Shown: positions 12,501-27,089, counted from the stretch's first letter. The stretch is DNA of 44,247 nt from Chara braunii (GCA_003427395.1 BFEA01000125.1:2480881-2525127), one strand, 5' to 3'. Made by a program: numbers and translations. The notes: generated by a model from the sequence alone, not told the origin.

Positions 12501-12856
12501 CATAACTGCATGCAGTAGTGAGTCTTGGGCATGAGCGGCTAGAAGTCGAAGAGAAATTTTGAAAAAGCAAAAAGGGAGAACGGCTCACCGGGCAGTTGCC
12601 TATGATGGTATATATTCTTACATATTAAATAGTGTAATATAATATGATATGCAGTGACTGTTGTCATTGATGTACATTAACGTAACTGCATCGCAGCAGT
12701 GAGTCTTGTACATGAGAGGTTAGAAGTCGAAGAGAAAGCGTGAAAAAGCAAAAAGAAAGAACTGCACAGGAAAAGGCAAACGAACAGTTTTGGGTGTGCC
12801 TGCTGCTGTCTGATATTTTGCTTGTTCGTTATGCAAAGTGTGCTCTTTTAGTGGAT

Positions 12857-12932
<76 letters not shown>

Positions 12933-15900
12933 GATAACACTACTCTGATTTGTCCATGAACAGATTGAAACATACAATTTAGTGGAGGTGGAGAGGGACT
13001 ACCAGTCTGTTTGCCGGAGATATGCGCGGATGTACATTTCGCCAGAGTTTTCAAAGGCAAGTTCTCACCCCATGGTGCGGCCTCAGAACAATCCTCTAGG
13101 TGGGGAGTTCTGTTGCTGGACTTTCTCCTGTATTTGATGAAAATCCGCTGTCTGGGTTTGATACAAGTAAATCTCTGTTTGTAGCCATCTTTTGCTCTCT
13201 TTTGGATGTTTCTGTTTCATCCTTACGTTGTGCGAAGGTGGTTTTGCTGCATTGCGGGAGCTGCATGTTCAAAATCTATTTTTGAAGAGGGAAAGACAGG
13301 AATATGGTTGTGGCAGAGGGAGGTACGCCACCAAATGCTTCAATGCAATTGACCACCAAATACTGATGAGTCTTCTGCATAAGAAGATTCAAGATGATAG
13401 CCTAGTGCGAAGGCACCTGTGTAATATAAAGCGGCCTCTTATATAGTCGGTCGCTTTATTAGAAGATGACCACATTGGTCGTTCGTTCTGCCCTCTTCTA
13501 TATGATGTGGTATTTCATGAGCTTGAGACATTATCGCACGACTGAAGAGCATTGCTAATAGAGGATAGTACATAGGGAGAGCAACCACTGCAGGTTGTGG
13601 AGAAGAAGGTCCACTGGGAAGATCTGGTAGCAATCGGCGACTGGCCTCAAGAACTGCCTTCGGCCCTCACGTTCAGCTGGCTCGTGTGTTGATGTGTGTG
13701 GGATGCAGGGCTCAGGAGAATCTTTTTACCCTTGCTGTGATCCCATTACAAGGGAGGTTTCTTGAGCATAGTCATGAGGCTAGGTTTCTTGGATGGCTGA
13801 GTAGCTGCTCAGTGGCATGTGGTGGTTATGCCCTCATTGAACATGCATTTGTCATTCGGATTGTTTTATCACTGTGCGTTCCTGTTGGGTTTTTGCCTTC
13901 CAGGAGTTGAGTGTTTTGCTGTTACTTGTGGCAGATGACATTCGGTGAATGTGTGCATGCAAGTACCATCTTCACCCGAATAAAATGCCCGGTCATTATC
14001 GCTGCATCTGGTCTGAAAGTTGCCCAAAATACAGCTATAATGACTGGGCGTTCTATTCGGGTGAAGACGGTAGTTGCTTTCTGCAGCTGCATTTTGACCA
14101 CTGACATACAGTGGTGCTTGCTGCCAATGATTCAGCAATTGAAGCTTTGCCATATGTTTAACTGTCGTTACTCAGCCATGCTAAGTGAGATATCCTCTTC
14201 GGAAGCGACTAATGTTTTTTCTGACTTTGCAGCTGTCTTGTTCAAAGGGACTTCCCCTGCTGATGCGTTCTGTCTCATACTCCATACACCCTGTTGCCCT
14301 ACCTCTGCACTCTGCAGGAAGTTAACGTGAAGGTAGCGGTATCTTTCACTTGGTTCCGACTAAGTGCCCTGCTGGGTCACTTTTGACACCGAAGCTCCTT
14401 GATATATGTCATGAAGTTTGAGTGTTGTGCTTGGTGATTTCATCGTCGACCTGGTGAGTTGGCGGTCAATGCACGTTGTGCCACTCAAATGTTCAAGAGA
14501 GCTGATATGTATTCCGGTTTAGAAAAACGTTGTATGATAGTCTGTACATGAATTTTGAAGGATCAGAATCCCTGGAAGGACTATGGCGAGGCATTCTATT
14601 ATGTGGTGAAGACTGACGAGCAAGATTTCTGCCTCTGTGCTCAGGTGGTTGCGTGCTGGGTGGGCAACGAAGTGGAAGTTCCTCTCGATAAACCAGTCAG
14701 GTCTGTTCTGTATTCTTTTCCCTGCTCTTGAATCTCATTTTCACAAGTCTTCCTTTTTGTGAGTGTCATTACATAGCACCAAGTCACACTGTTTTCTTTC
14801 TGGCAATCGACACTTTGCGAGTGTCCTTAGGTAGCACCAAGTCTCACTGTTTTGTTTCTGGCAATTGTCACTTTGTTGATCACTGGCATAATGGTACCTA
14901 CTACCACCACCAATTGATTCTGTCTGTCATCTATTATTTCGGGCATTTTCAATGCCATGCAACTATGATTTTCCATATCAGCACTGGTATTGATGCGTGC
15001 TCCACTTGTCATGTGTCCACACTGCGGTGTCTGGAAAAGAGAAGCGAACTCCTATTTATAGAAAGGGAAAGCCTGTGAAGGTGCGTGCAATGTATTTTGT
15101 CTTTTGTCGTGTTGGCTTCCAGCCCTGTGAGTTTAAACTCCTGTTTGTTTTTTGGTGCATCTCTTTTGCCTTATGTTTCTTGCCTATTCAGTGTTTGGAT
15201 TGCACGAATGATGGGTTGCTTTCTCGTGTAGAGAAGATCGCTAACGTGTGGTGGTTTGTGGGCTTGGCCCGGTGCTTCTGGGGTAACCTCGTGCATGGCA
15301 TTGCATTATAAGCAGGCTGCAATTGGCCAGCTGCACAAGCTCATGTCCACTAGGATGAACAACCTTTGGTTAAAAGAAGTGCTAGTTAGTGAGCACTACA
15401 ACATCCCAAAGCTCTTCACTTACTCTGTGGCTGTTACATTCTCTAAACAATAGTCACTTGCATTTTAACGACACCGTAATTTCGGGGCCAATCTATTTCA
15501 CCCTCGGTAACTTGGCAACGCTCAATCTTGTCATGTTTCTGTTTCGTGGTGTGTCGGCAAGGATTGTCAATGGACTAATAAACTGTGCCGGTTGGTTGGC
15601 TGGGAGCTGTTTATTGGGGGGGAGTACGGGGAATATGCTGAGCGGAACAATATTTTGGATGTTAATGACGAGTCGAGGGAGTATCCAAGTGGTGACTGCT
15701 GAAGGAGTGGTGTTGTGTGGGGGGGAATGACACACGGGAATGTTCTGGGTGTTGTGTTGAAGTCAAGAGTGATTCTCTTCTTTTTATACCTCGATTTCTC
15801 GCCCTCTCTCACTATCACTTTCTACCCGACATGCAACAGCTTTGAGCATGAAGCTATAGACGTAGAAGACGAGGGAGAGACCAAGGATGCTGCGTCAAAA

Positions 15901-18900
15901 CTCTCCGAAAAAGTGGCTGCACCGTCTTCTTTGTGGTCCGCTTCATCCTCAGCAAATAAGCCGCCGAAGATGGGACCTACTGTGTGGAATGCTAAGGTAG
16001 CGCATCCGACTTGAAAGACGACTCATCTGCCGAAGTTAAATTGGACGCCTGCGACTGATCTGCGAATGTTAAGCGATGTGCCCTTTTCTGGGGATTTCTT
16101 CGGGCTCATCGGTGGCCTCGTTCAGCATTTCGATTGTATGCTTTATTCCATCCGCTGGCTCTCGTGCAAACACAATCGTTCATGAAAAAAAATTGTAAAG
16201 CAAATGCACTGGTGTATAATTGTCAATCTCCAGAAAATCAGGAAAATGAATGGGAAGGAGGGGCCAACTAATCGAAATCTCCAAGCTGACTCTCTGTCCT
16301 TTATCATTTTTTTTATTTTTTATTTTTTTTAAATTTGGACCATTTCTCGATTTATGCATGTCATCCTTGGGCAGGGGCCATGCTAATCTTCTCTGTATCA
16401 TTCCAATTTTAACGGATGTCCCAAAGGACACTGTCCTTTATCATGAGACTCCGTTCATAATAAATGACCCTCAGTTCCACGTATTCAATCACCAGCGTAT
16501 TCCTTTATATTGGATCAGACTCATCAGAGATGTATTTCAGAGATAATGATTTTGACCATATCTTTGTGCTGAGCAAGACGTCCATGTGGTGTTCCTTACG
16601 CGGCTATCAAGCCCCCCTCGTTTTCCACTAATGTTTAGCTCTCAGTTCATTATCAGTGAAACTGATGCGCTCTTGGGAGTTAAGCTGCATCTTCGCCACA
16701 TTCCGTCACTCAACACCAGGGAGCCCGTTTCAGTGCCTTCAATAACACTTAGCTTACTCCTGGTTAACATGTGTTGACACGCAATCATCCCTTTACTCTC
16801 GTGGCTTTGAGCTGCTGCCATTTTGGTGCTCATCTATATCGGCGTTTGCAGGCACTCTTTCTCATCTATTTGCTAGATGGGTCTCAATACGCCAATGTCT
16901 CCTGCAACAGGCATACAGCTTGCCTTGTAGTACTTACCATGATCTGGTACTTGCACAGTATATTCCCATCTGCCAAGTAGGAGTTCGTCCCCCTTTTTTT
17001 TTCCCTTTGTTTTATAAAGGAGTTTGTGACTCTGTCATATGTGTGTTGACTCCTCACTTGCGCTTAAAGCATTCTGTCATATGTGCATTGACTGTGTGGG
17101 ATTCCCTCCCTCCCCCCCGAAAGAAGTTTTATTCATTGTTGTCATTTGTTCTCACTCTGACGCTCTTCTGTCAGTCATGGCAGAGAGACCCAAGCTAACA
17201 ACATTGATTACCTCCAGCTAGAGATTACCCTTGCTCTGCTGCTGTTTCCATAACTGCAGGTTTTACAGATATATGCTGCCTACTTTGCACATGTGCGTGG
17301 TCTATTCTGTTGTCGGTGCACGTTTCCTCCGTCTGCTGTTACCTTTATGTCTGTCATGTGTCAATTGGCCCTTGTCGTCTGCAAAGCGTATCTTTCTGAC
17401 TGTGACTATAGAGGACACGAGGCTATAGCAGCATTGTTGGGTTACTGGCACAAACAGCCATGACTATCTTCTTAGTAGTTCTTAGCATCGCTTGTCCGAT
17501 GTTCGTTGCGCCTTCTTCCTCTTGCATACGTTTCCTGCTGCCTGTGGTAGGTCCATTTTGAGATTTCTTAATACGGGGTAGTTTTGCCGACTGTCCGCAG
17601 GCCTCTATTGGTTGGCTGCCAACCTGCCAACCGTCCTACCGATCAGGACCCGACCGGTAGGCAGCCCGTTCCCTCCCCTCTGCCCCGCCCGTGAAAAAGA
17701 AATGCGGCGTCCGGGACAGGTGGTTTTTGTTGTCACCCTCCTTCTTTGCCCCTCCTCTTTACCCTTCTTCTTTACCCCAAACAACCCCCAACTTCCTGCC
17801 AAACACCATCTGAAACAACCCCGACCACCCTTCACAATCACCCTCTATGACCTGGCCCCCCCAACCACCCTCCAGCCCCTCCCCTAAAACCACAACACCC
17901 AAAAGCAAGTTTTATAGTGGATTCAGGCTTTTATCTGCAAGCGCAGAATGCCCTGCTGCCGAGAAAGAAAAGAAAAAAAAAACCAGTGACAACCCTCTGC
18001 CGACCGGTGAGCTGCGAAACCGGTGGCCATTGGCATCAGCTGTCGGTGGCTTGACAACCCATCATTGTAGAGTTCAAGCTAAATGTTTGCACTCTCTTAC
18101 CCTCATGTCTATGACTTGCAACCTGCATGCTGAAGTTCTTGCTTTGCCTTTGCTGCATGTCTAAGTTATTGTTATCCCCTGAAGGGTAACAACGCCTTAA
18201 TGGTGCAAGAGTGCTCAGGTTCCACTTTTGTACATGGCCTCTGGTCCAGAGGACACTCAATTATCTGATTTGTGATGACGATATTCTTGTGCCCAGATTG
18301 CGATGTCGAGTATCATCTCTCAACTCCTGCACTGTTGTGATTTGTTCTCACCTTTTTTATAGCAACTGCGGGCTCTCCTGCCACTTCATGTCCCCAAGGA
18401 GTCTTGGCGAGAGGTCTGATTTGTTGCCCTTTGGAAAAGAAAAACAAAACAGGCCGATGGACCACTCAGATATTAAACAGATCAGTATACCAGGTTTACT
18501 TTGTTGCTCTATATCCTGGTTATGTGGTTTCCCTACTTTTCTGGTCCCCTTTGCCTCCCCGTTCGTCATCTGGGCTTCTCTGTGCCCCTTGCCACACCTA
18601 TCAGTTGGTATCACTTGGTAAACCTACTATGCCTATCTTTCTTGGCACCTCTTACATTATGCATTCGAAGCACTCGTACTCATGGATGGTTTTCATTGAC
18701 GGGGTGGAAAACCGTTGAACATGAGAAACATTTTTTTTATTGTTGGCCGGTGAATGCATTCTGTAGTGCGCATAAGTGCCTGCTAAATGTGACGGCCTAA
18801 TGGGAAATTCATCATGCAAAAAAGATCTTGTAAATTGAACGGGGTAGTCCCTTTTTTTCGTTGTCTTGTCTGCTTCCGTCGAACGTTTTGCTTCTGGGCT

Positions 18901-21900
18901 CTTTGCAATAATTTCTGTATTGTCCTTGTCCTTAGGGAAGCAACTCAAGTCTTTGGTGTCTGTGTAACTCTATCATTTAATGACTGAAACATTGAATCTT
19001 TGTGCAAGTTACATTCAAATAAAGCAAGGGACAAAAATGGGTAGCAGTAAGGGAACTTGGCTTGGCTTGGTTATCTGGTGACGAGTTCAATTGCATGCAG
19101 CTAGCATGCATACGAGGAATCCGAGTCTGTGGGAGTGTTTTCCTCTCTATGGATATTGCTATCACACTCTCTCTCTCTCTCCAATCCAGTGATAACCATC
19201 ATGGCATCTCGCTGTGGGTGTTAGTTGTCATGCATTCACTTATTATGCCCTTTCCTTGGAAATTTGCTTGAATGGGTGTGGGAAGCATACCATCACCGGC
19301 GTTGTTATTCAATAAATACCTCTGCCTCCTCCTCCTCCACTTGCTCCTGCTGCTGTTCCTCTTTTTGCTGGACCTTTCCTCGTGCCTGCTTTCAGGTTGT
19401 GTGGATCGGGGCGAGTTAAGTTGATTTCTTTGCCCTGCTACTGCTCAGGGTCCGCAAATTTTTTGTTTTGTTTTGTTTTTCTAGAGCAACATAGTCCTAT
19501 AACTTTGGCTTTCTGTGAATCTCTGTAGTGCTATCCTTTCTGACATGGAGCATTCCACTTGCACATGTTTTGGAATGCTTTGCCTTTTTCTGTCTATCTC
19601 TATAATGCTGCCCTTTGTGACATGGAGCATTCTAACTGCAATGTTTTGGAAATCATAATCGTTTTGAACTTTGAACTGAAGTGTTTCAATGGTGGAGGGG
19701 TCCTTGTGTGCCACAGGGCAAGTGGTACTTGGAATTATGAATGTGCGGGCATTCTCAGTGTACTTTGACAGCTTGCCATCATTTCCTGTGGTTATGTCAG
19801 GCTCATTGACTGTGCGACTTGCTCATGGTTTGACATGTTTTCAGGTCATGTTGATGAGTGGACTGGATGAGAATGCACAGAAAGATTTGGCGACTGAAAA
19901 GGCTGCGGATGAGAAGATACTGCACCTTCACAAATTGATTGGATTTGTTACTCTACGCAAGGAGAGAGAGCGCAGTGCAATCATGAGTGTTGGTGGCACG
20001 TGGGACAAGGAGCTAGATGGTGGAGACCCTGAGGTGGATGATAGTGTGCTCATCAGAACTGCGATCAGGTGCGGCGAGTTCCTAGCGCTCCTGTTGACAT
20101 TTGGGATTCTTGGGAAGTTCTGGCGTGCATCGTGGCTGCTCTTCCTGTATGTGCTGTGTGCCTGACATGGGGTATGCAATACGGTTGCAAGTTTGCAGTC
20201 CGACAAGCAGCTCGTGTGCCTGACATGGGGTATACTTCGAAAAAGAATGAAAAACGGGCGCTGGACCTGCTGTAGTGGACAAGTTTTTTGTTCACAACTT
20301 CACATGGACTTGACATGGTGGTTTCTCTTCCTTTTGTCGTGTCTTCCCACAGGTGCACAAAGGAGACGATTCAGGTGGATCTCAGTGAATGCACAAGCTG
20401 GATGAGGTTCATGGAGGTAACCAGTGATTTATGCAGTCTTCATATGAGTGTACTCGGGTCGCTGTCAACCACTATTGGTGCTCTAATCTAATCGATTACG
20501 TAATGGATTCGATAGCATAATCGTTCCGATTATGACATCGTGTCGTGCAGGCAATGGGAGACAGCTAATTACTTCTCCGCTAATTGCAGGAGTGGGATTT
20601 GACTTTGTTTGAGCAGCAGTACATATGTTTGTGTGTCACCGGCAGAAAGAGTGCAGAAAGTGGCAGCCTGTGTTTCCTTAGCATGTGGGGTTTGGGAATG
20701 AGAGGTTCCAGGTGGTTTTCATTCATATTCTGATATTCTTGCCAGATTACCAGGGGTGCATGGCTGGGCGGTGTGCCGCAGGCATGCAAGAACTGCATAA
20801 ATTATTTTTTCCCCTGTGCCGGTGGGGCTTTCCTGCACCTACCACGAATCCAGGCTGTTCTTTTGTTTTGCAGTGTTGTCAGTTGGGTGGGGGGGAGGAA
20901 GTGGGATATAGTTGGGGTTTTTAGGGGGGGGGCTACCTTAGTTTGATTTGTTAATTTTCTGTATTATCATCAATTCAATAAGGTAGTTTGAGGTGACGCT
21001 GACACTGAGCTAGAAGTCGTTTGCCTTGCTATTTACCCACTCTTCTTTTTCTAGAAATTTTAATTTTTTTCTAATGTTCTTTATTTTGTGCAGGGGCTTC
21101 TCAGGACTCTCCCCAGCGGTCCTGCCCAGCCGGGCGTGCCGAGGGGCAAGGAAATTTAACCAGCTATTCTTAGCCTATTCCCCCCCATGTCCAGTGCATC
21201 AATGTACCTGTGCAAAAGAACGGCCTCCTTTGACATTCCGATAGGGTGCATGGCTTATGCGCATACCTGATGATATAGCAATACCAGGTGCACACACAGT
21301 CTGCTATTGCCATATAATCTAATAAGAGACGGGTTTGGTCCTGGTTCATGTGCTGCAGGTCCATTACGAGAGGGCTGCCGAGGACGGTGGCCCTAGCCAC
21401 AAGGAGATCACTGTTGTCTACATTCCCGACGTACACAGATGCATACCAAGCACGGAACGGTGGAAGGAAATATGGAATGAGAAGCAAGAAGCAAAAAGGA
21501 GGAGGGAATCTGAGTCCAAGGTTTGTCACATCTCCTGTTTTTTTCATGTGCTGTTTTGTCATCTAAACTACATCCCATCATAGGCTTCTTAGGACAGGCT
21601 CACCTGGATGTTGGTGAAATGTGTAGAATAGGTCACGCGGTAAGTGCGGCTTTATAAGGTCTCGATGGGTGCTGAGTGTGTTGCTGCAACTGTGCTGGGA
21701 TGGGTGGAATGTCACGACCGGTATGGCTTCAGTTTTGAACACCGTGTCACTGTTGCAGTGGTGAGGGCATCCAGCTTGGAGATCACTGGATCAATTCCGT
21801 GCGGTGCGGATTGATCATGGCAATATATACTGAAGTGATGTTTGCTTCAGGCGTTGCTCCGTTACAAATGCATGGTCATAACTCCATTGATTCTGCGCGT

Positions 21901-24900
21901 TGGGAAGTGGATTATTACAATCATCTGTTTCTTGACTATTCATCTTGGTTACCAGCCCGGATGTCTGGGACCCTTTTTAGTTCAGGGCTGTCCGATCGGA
22001 CAACTCGCCTGGTAGTCCGAGTGGGGCCCGGTGTCCGGGCTGGTTAAAAAATCAGGGTTGGGGTGTTGATGGTTTTTGGGAGTGCGGGGGGTGGGGTCTG
22101 GGGTACTTGTACCCCTGGGAGGGACGTGCATTTTTTGTGAGGCCGGTATGGCCTCCGAAAATGGAAACGAAAATGCCCTGGTCTGGGCCAGCCCAGATCG
22201 GGCCAAATTTGAATTCGAATTGCACGCCCGATGGCTGCCGCCCGTTTGACTTGGGCACGTCGTGGAGCTGGATGTTTTGCCGAAATCGTGCATCAACAGC
22301 CACAACACGATGTGTGTTTGAACTCCCGTGCAGGTGTGCACCCTCTGACAGCACTCCTCCCTTCCCCTCCGCCCCTTAACTCCTCGTTGGCTCTCTCATC
22401 TCTCTCGTCCTCCTCCTTTTCCCCCTCTTCCTCCTCCTCCTCCTCTTCCTCCTTTCCCTCCATCTTCATCCTCCTCCTTTCCGTCCACTTCCTCCTCCTC
22501 CCCCTCCTCCTCCTCCTCTTCTTCCCCCTCCTTGTCCTGTCGTCCATCGCTGCCATCGTCGTCCTCCTCTTCCTCCTCTTTCTCCTCCTCGTCCTCGTCC
22601 TCTTCTTCTTCCTCGTCGTCGGCCTCCTCCTCCACCTCCTCTTCTCAGTACTGCTTGTCCTCCTCTTCTTCCTCCTCCTCCTCCATCTTTGGTGTGTACC
22701 GATTCGCCTCCATCACTGTGGCCCCCTCCTGCTCCCTTTTCTCCTCCTACTGCTTGTCTCTGTCTTCTTCTTCCTCATTCTCCTCGTCGTCCTCCTCTTC
22801 TTCTTTGTCGTCTTCTTCTTCGTCATCTTCGTCCTTCTTCCTCCTCCTCTCCCTCCTCCCCCTCCTCTTGTCAGTACTCGTCCTCCCCCTCCCCCTCCCC
22901 CTTCCCCTCCTCCTCCTCCTCCTCCTCCTCCATCTCTGAGGCGTACCAACTTGTCTCCATCAGCGCTGTGTACCGATTTGCCTCCATCGCCGCGGCCCCC
23001 TCCTGCTCCCTTTCTTCCCGATTCGCCTCCACACTGTTGCCCCTTCCTGCTCCTTTTCTCCTCCTACTGCTTGTCTCCGTCTTCGTCTTCCTCATTCTCC
23101 TCGTCGTCGTCTTCTTCTTTGTCGTCTTCTTCTTCGTCATCTTCGTTCTTCTTCCTCCTCCTCTCCCTCCTCCCCCTCCTCTTCTCAGTACTCCTCGTCC
23201 TCCCCCTCCCCCTCCCCCTTCCCCTCCTCCTCCTCCTCCTCCTCCTCGATCTCTGAGGCATACCAACTTGTCTCCATCAGCGCTGTGTACCGATTTGCCT
23301 CCATCGCCGCGGCCCCCTCCTGCTCCCTTTCCTCCCCCTCCTTGGCCTCTGCCTGCCCACTTTCCTCCTCTTCGTCTTCGTCTTCCTCATTTTCCTCCTC
23401 ACCCTCCTCGTCTTCCTCACCCTCCACCTCTTCATCCTTCTCTTCCTCTTTGTCCTCTTCCTCCTTTGTCATCCTCTTCCTGCTCTTCTTCTTCCTCGTC
23501 CGGTCCTCTTCTTCCACCTCCTCCTCCTCCTCCTCCTCCTCCATGTCCATCGCTGCGGTGTCACGATTTGCGTCCGTCGCCGTGGCTCCCTCCTGCTCCC
23601 TTTCCTCCTCCGCCGCCCGATCCACTTCTTCTTCGTTGTCGTTGTCCTCCTCCTCGTGTTCTTCGTCATCCCTGTCCTGGTGTTCTTCTTCCTAGTCCTC
23701 CTCCTCTTCTTCGCCGTCCTCCTCGTGTTCTTCTTTTCCTTGGTGTCCTTGTCGTTGTCGCCCTCCTCTTCCTCCAACGTCCCCTCCTCCTGCTTCCCAC
23801 CCTTCTCGTCGTCCTCCTCGTCCCTATCGTTGTCGTTCACGTCATCCCCCTCCACTGTGACCGTGTCGCTAGCCCTACCCGGCCACCTCCCCACATCCCC
23901 TTCTTGCCATCGTCCTCCAGGTCATCATCTCCACGTTCCTTGGGAGGGCTTTACGCGACAAGTCCTCCTGCTCCTCCTCCTCCCTGTTCTTTGATGGCTG
24001 GAAATTCTTCGAAGTATGAAAACCTGGAGGACTTTGTACCATCCATCCCCATAGTTGTCGTCCACGTAATCCCCCTCTGTCCTGGCCGCATCGCCATCCC
24101 TACCCAATGAACTCCCCACAGCCNNNNNNNNNNNNNNNNNNNNNNNNNNNNNNNNNNNNNNNNNNNNNNNNNNNNNNNNNNNNNNNNNNNNNNNNNNNNN
24201 NNNNNNNNNNNNNNNNNNNNNNNNNNNNNNNNNNNNNNNNNNNNNNNNNNNNNNNNNNNNNNNNNNNNNNNNNNNNNNNNNNNNTGCATATGTTTGCGTG
24301 TGTGCGATGCACATAGAGTAAACACATCTAGATGTGTATAAGAGACAGCCCTGGTGGTGTGCAGCCCCCCGTCTCTTTCTTGTTCTCTTTTGCTTCGCAG
24401 ATTAAAAGAAAAAGAGTTGTCCGGGATCCGGGACAACTACCACACATGATGCCCGGACAGGACAACTGGCAGCCTAGCTATTCATGCCAAATTTGTGTGG
24501 CTCTTTCTACAGCCACCATGGCCAACGGTTTATGTCATCCGTCATGCTCAGATTGTAACAAAACGATCACCGACTGTTTTATGTTATTTGTTATCAGGAC
24601 GCCAAGAGCAAGGAGGAAGCGAAAGTCAAAGCGGATCTGAAAACCAAGGATAATCCAAAAACGAAATCGGAAGGTATGTATAGGAATGAAAGTGGAAAAG
24701 AAGAATTGTGATTATCCAGACTTGGAGACCAGACCCATTTTTTATTATTATTATTTTTTATTTTTTTCCGAATGCGAACCAGACCCATTTTGATGCTGCA
24801 TAGTTTGGACTAACTTGATGCCAACTGTCTCTGTGGAATCTTTTTTTTTTTTTGGGGGGGGGAAATGGGCCCTCATGTCTCTGGCTCCTTGCCCATTTTC

Positions 24901-27089
24901 GGGAGAATCAGTCCGGTTCGTATTCGACCGACAAGTCCGAAGAATACAATGGGATTGATGCAGCATGGAAAAGAGGATCTCTTTTTTTTATTAAATTATA
25001 TGTTTTCAATTTTTTTGCCCTGGGAAACCAGTTTTATCAAGTTGCTGAAAATGGGGCTGAATGTCCCTTACATCATGTACACATTCCACCCTGCCCCCCG
25101 TTATGGCTGAGGGACCCTGAGACAGTGGCATTGATTGGTTCGTCGTGGAGGAAGGATTTACCCCTGCTCATCCCTGTTATATCTTCAGTTGTTAGTCCTA
25201 TTTGCGTTCTAAACACTTGGTGGCTGCTTTCCAGGAGCCATAGCAGTGAGGTGTAGTACTCTAGATCCTTGTTGTCTGTCTGTTTTTGAAGACCTGGAGC
25301 TGTTACTTGTGTCCTGTTTAAGCAGTTCTGCCTCTGGTGCCTGCTTTTCTGCCCTGCCCTTTCTTCTGTTGGGTTACCTACATGCGAGTGTTAATCTAGA
25401 GTTAAGCCTAGCGGTCTTCTAATCCTGCATCTTTTCTGTCTAAATGTTTTACCTATACTCCCTTTTGTCCTACTGCAACTCTTTGAAGGCTTATCAAATG
25501 GTGTGGCCTCGTCGTTTTTCAGGGGTCTATCCCCTCTCTATTCACGACCTATCCACAGACTTTCCTCGCTTCCTTTCTACGGACTGGGTACCTTTCAGTT
25601 TATCTTGTCTGGTCTTCTTAGCTTTTGTTTCCCCCTCTGTGCACTGATTACTGGCCTGCTGTATGTTCTCCGTCTACGTTATCCTTGCAAACCAGAAGAC
25701 TCTCTTCCCTGGACTGTTTGCCTAGGCACCCTCTCCTCGGCGCGGTCCTCTGCTCCTCCTCCGTGACCTCTCTTTCAACTCTACTGTCCAAAGTCCTATG
25801 CTATCACTGCTCCCCATCCGTGTGATGATTTCAGCAGGCTGCCAGGCTGTCAAAATTACCATTGGTAGTAACTGGTCTCTGCAGTTGGAGACATTCGAAA
25901 GGACTTGCGAAAGGGGTCATCATCACAATCTGTGGTATCTCCCAGTTGCTGGTGAAGACCACCTCCTGTCTTGTTCCTTCCCCACCAATCTCTGTAAGAT
26001 TACTCTGCATTTCTCGGAATTGCGTCCATGTGTTTCAACGAAATTGATTGTCGAATTTGAGACATTACTTTTGCCCGTGCATCTTCTTTGCAGGGGAGAT
26101 GTACACCTGCCCATCCCACGCCTACTCTCCTGGAAATTATTTTTGTAGAGAGAAAAGCTTCTCCTCCCTCCTTCCTCCTATCCGGAAAGAAGCTCCTCTG
26201 TTCCTTTCTCGCTCATTTGGACTACTTTCCTCCGCTTCCAAACACGCCCGTGGCCTGCACCCCCCCTGCCACGTACAAACAAAAGTCGGAAGTGGAACTT
26301 CATGTCCCAACCTCCATTGGTTTGTGCAGTGTCCTGTATCTGGACCCGAAGAGCTTGTAATTTTGCTAATTTCATTGATTATATAATTCGGCCACCCCTA
26401 GCTTCCCCATCCAAATCTCTCATAATGCGTCATAATCAATTTCTTTTTGGCTGTGTTTCATTTGCTTTGTGGACGATATGCAGGCGCTGATGATAAAATT
26501 GCTGAAGCAAATGGGGTAAGGAAGGAAGAAGAAAAGACGGAGAGCGAAGTGGATGAAAAGGACAGAAAGACTGTGGTCGAGGAGCCTCCCACTGGTCCAG
26601 CTGTTGTCGTATCCACCAAAAGAACCAAGCTGTCGAAGGTTGGTTTGAACATCTGTAGAGGCTCTGGTCTTATCCCATGGGGATTGTTTGGACATGGCGC
26701 CTGGAATAATAGATAGATTGGCTCTTAAGTCCTCTTTAATCCGATTTGTCCGGTTATTTGATAAGCATAGTGATTATTTGGTAAAAGTTACTTGCAACCG
26801 CACGAGCCGCTCATTCGTGCGGAGTTCTGTACGGAGTTCTGTGCGGGGGGTGCCTGTGTGGAATCGTGCAGGTTTTTTATTTTTATTATTACAAGTGGAC
26901 CCGCCGCAGCGACGCTGCGGCCGAGGAGGGGGGCGACCAGGGGGGCGGGGCTGTTGTTGTCAGACTGCTTGGGCTTTTTTTTTTTTGTGTGTGTGTGTGT
27001 CGTCATATTGACTATAGACTCAAAAAAAACATGACTGTGGCAGACTGTTTCCGACTGATCAGGAGGTTGTGTGTGTGTGTGTGTTTGAG

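Larger units (their letters stand above)
11789..12963 (+). other. Intron 7
   Basis: GT-AG, 1,175 nt, largely built from a tandem duplication of about 172 bp (12415-12760) and a GT/GA microsatellite (12859-12929) that ends about 30 nt before the acceptor. Confidence 0.8.
15997..19844 (+). other. Intron 10
   Basis: GT-AG, 3,848 nt, the longest. It contains U6 retrocopy 2 (about 16308-16429), a C-rich stretch at 17600-18030 with CCGACCGGT near both ends, and a degenerate 75-bp tandem duplication at 19505-19655. No open frame looks like a real gene. Confidence 0.75.
21521..24597 (+). other. Intron 13, containing an assembly gap
   Basis: GT-AG, about 3.08 kb as assembled; the true size is unknown. 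It contains a foldback element (21949-22045), a GC-rich stretch to 22330, the 1.6-kb polypyrimidine tract, 161 N's and adapter sequence. It joins exons 13 and 14 in phase 0, so a missing exon would have to be a multiple of 3. Confidence 0.7.

Noticed and set aside
22231-24110. Long open frames on both strands (up to 473 codons) in the polypyrimidine tract
   Set aside because: Stop codons are rare simply because the strand is nearly all C/T. Products are S/P/L or E/R/K runs, all frames are open at once, and there is no domain or splice context.
24100-24436. Open frames running through the N gap and adapter
   Set aside because: They translate N's and Nextera adapter sequence (MCIRDS, SYTHLDV).
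24402-24470. Possible exon after TTCGCAG encoding [14 protein letters not shown]
   Set aside because: No phase-compatible GT donor closes it. Kept as a remote possibility because it follows the gap.
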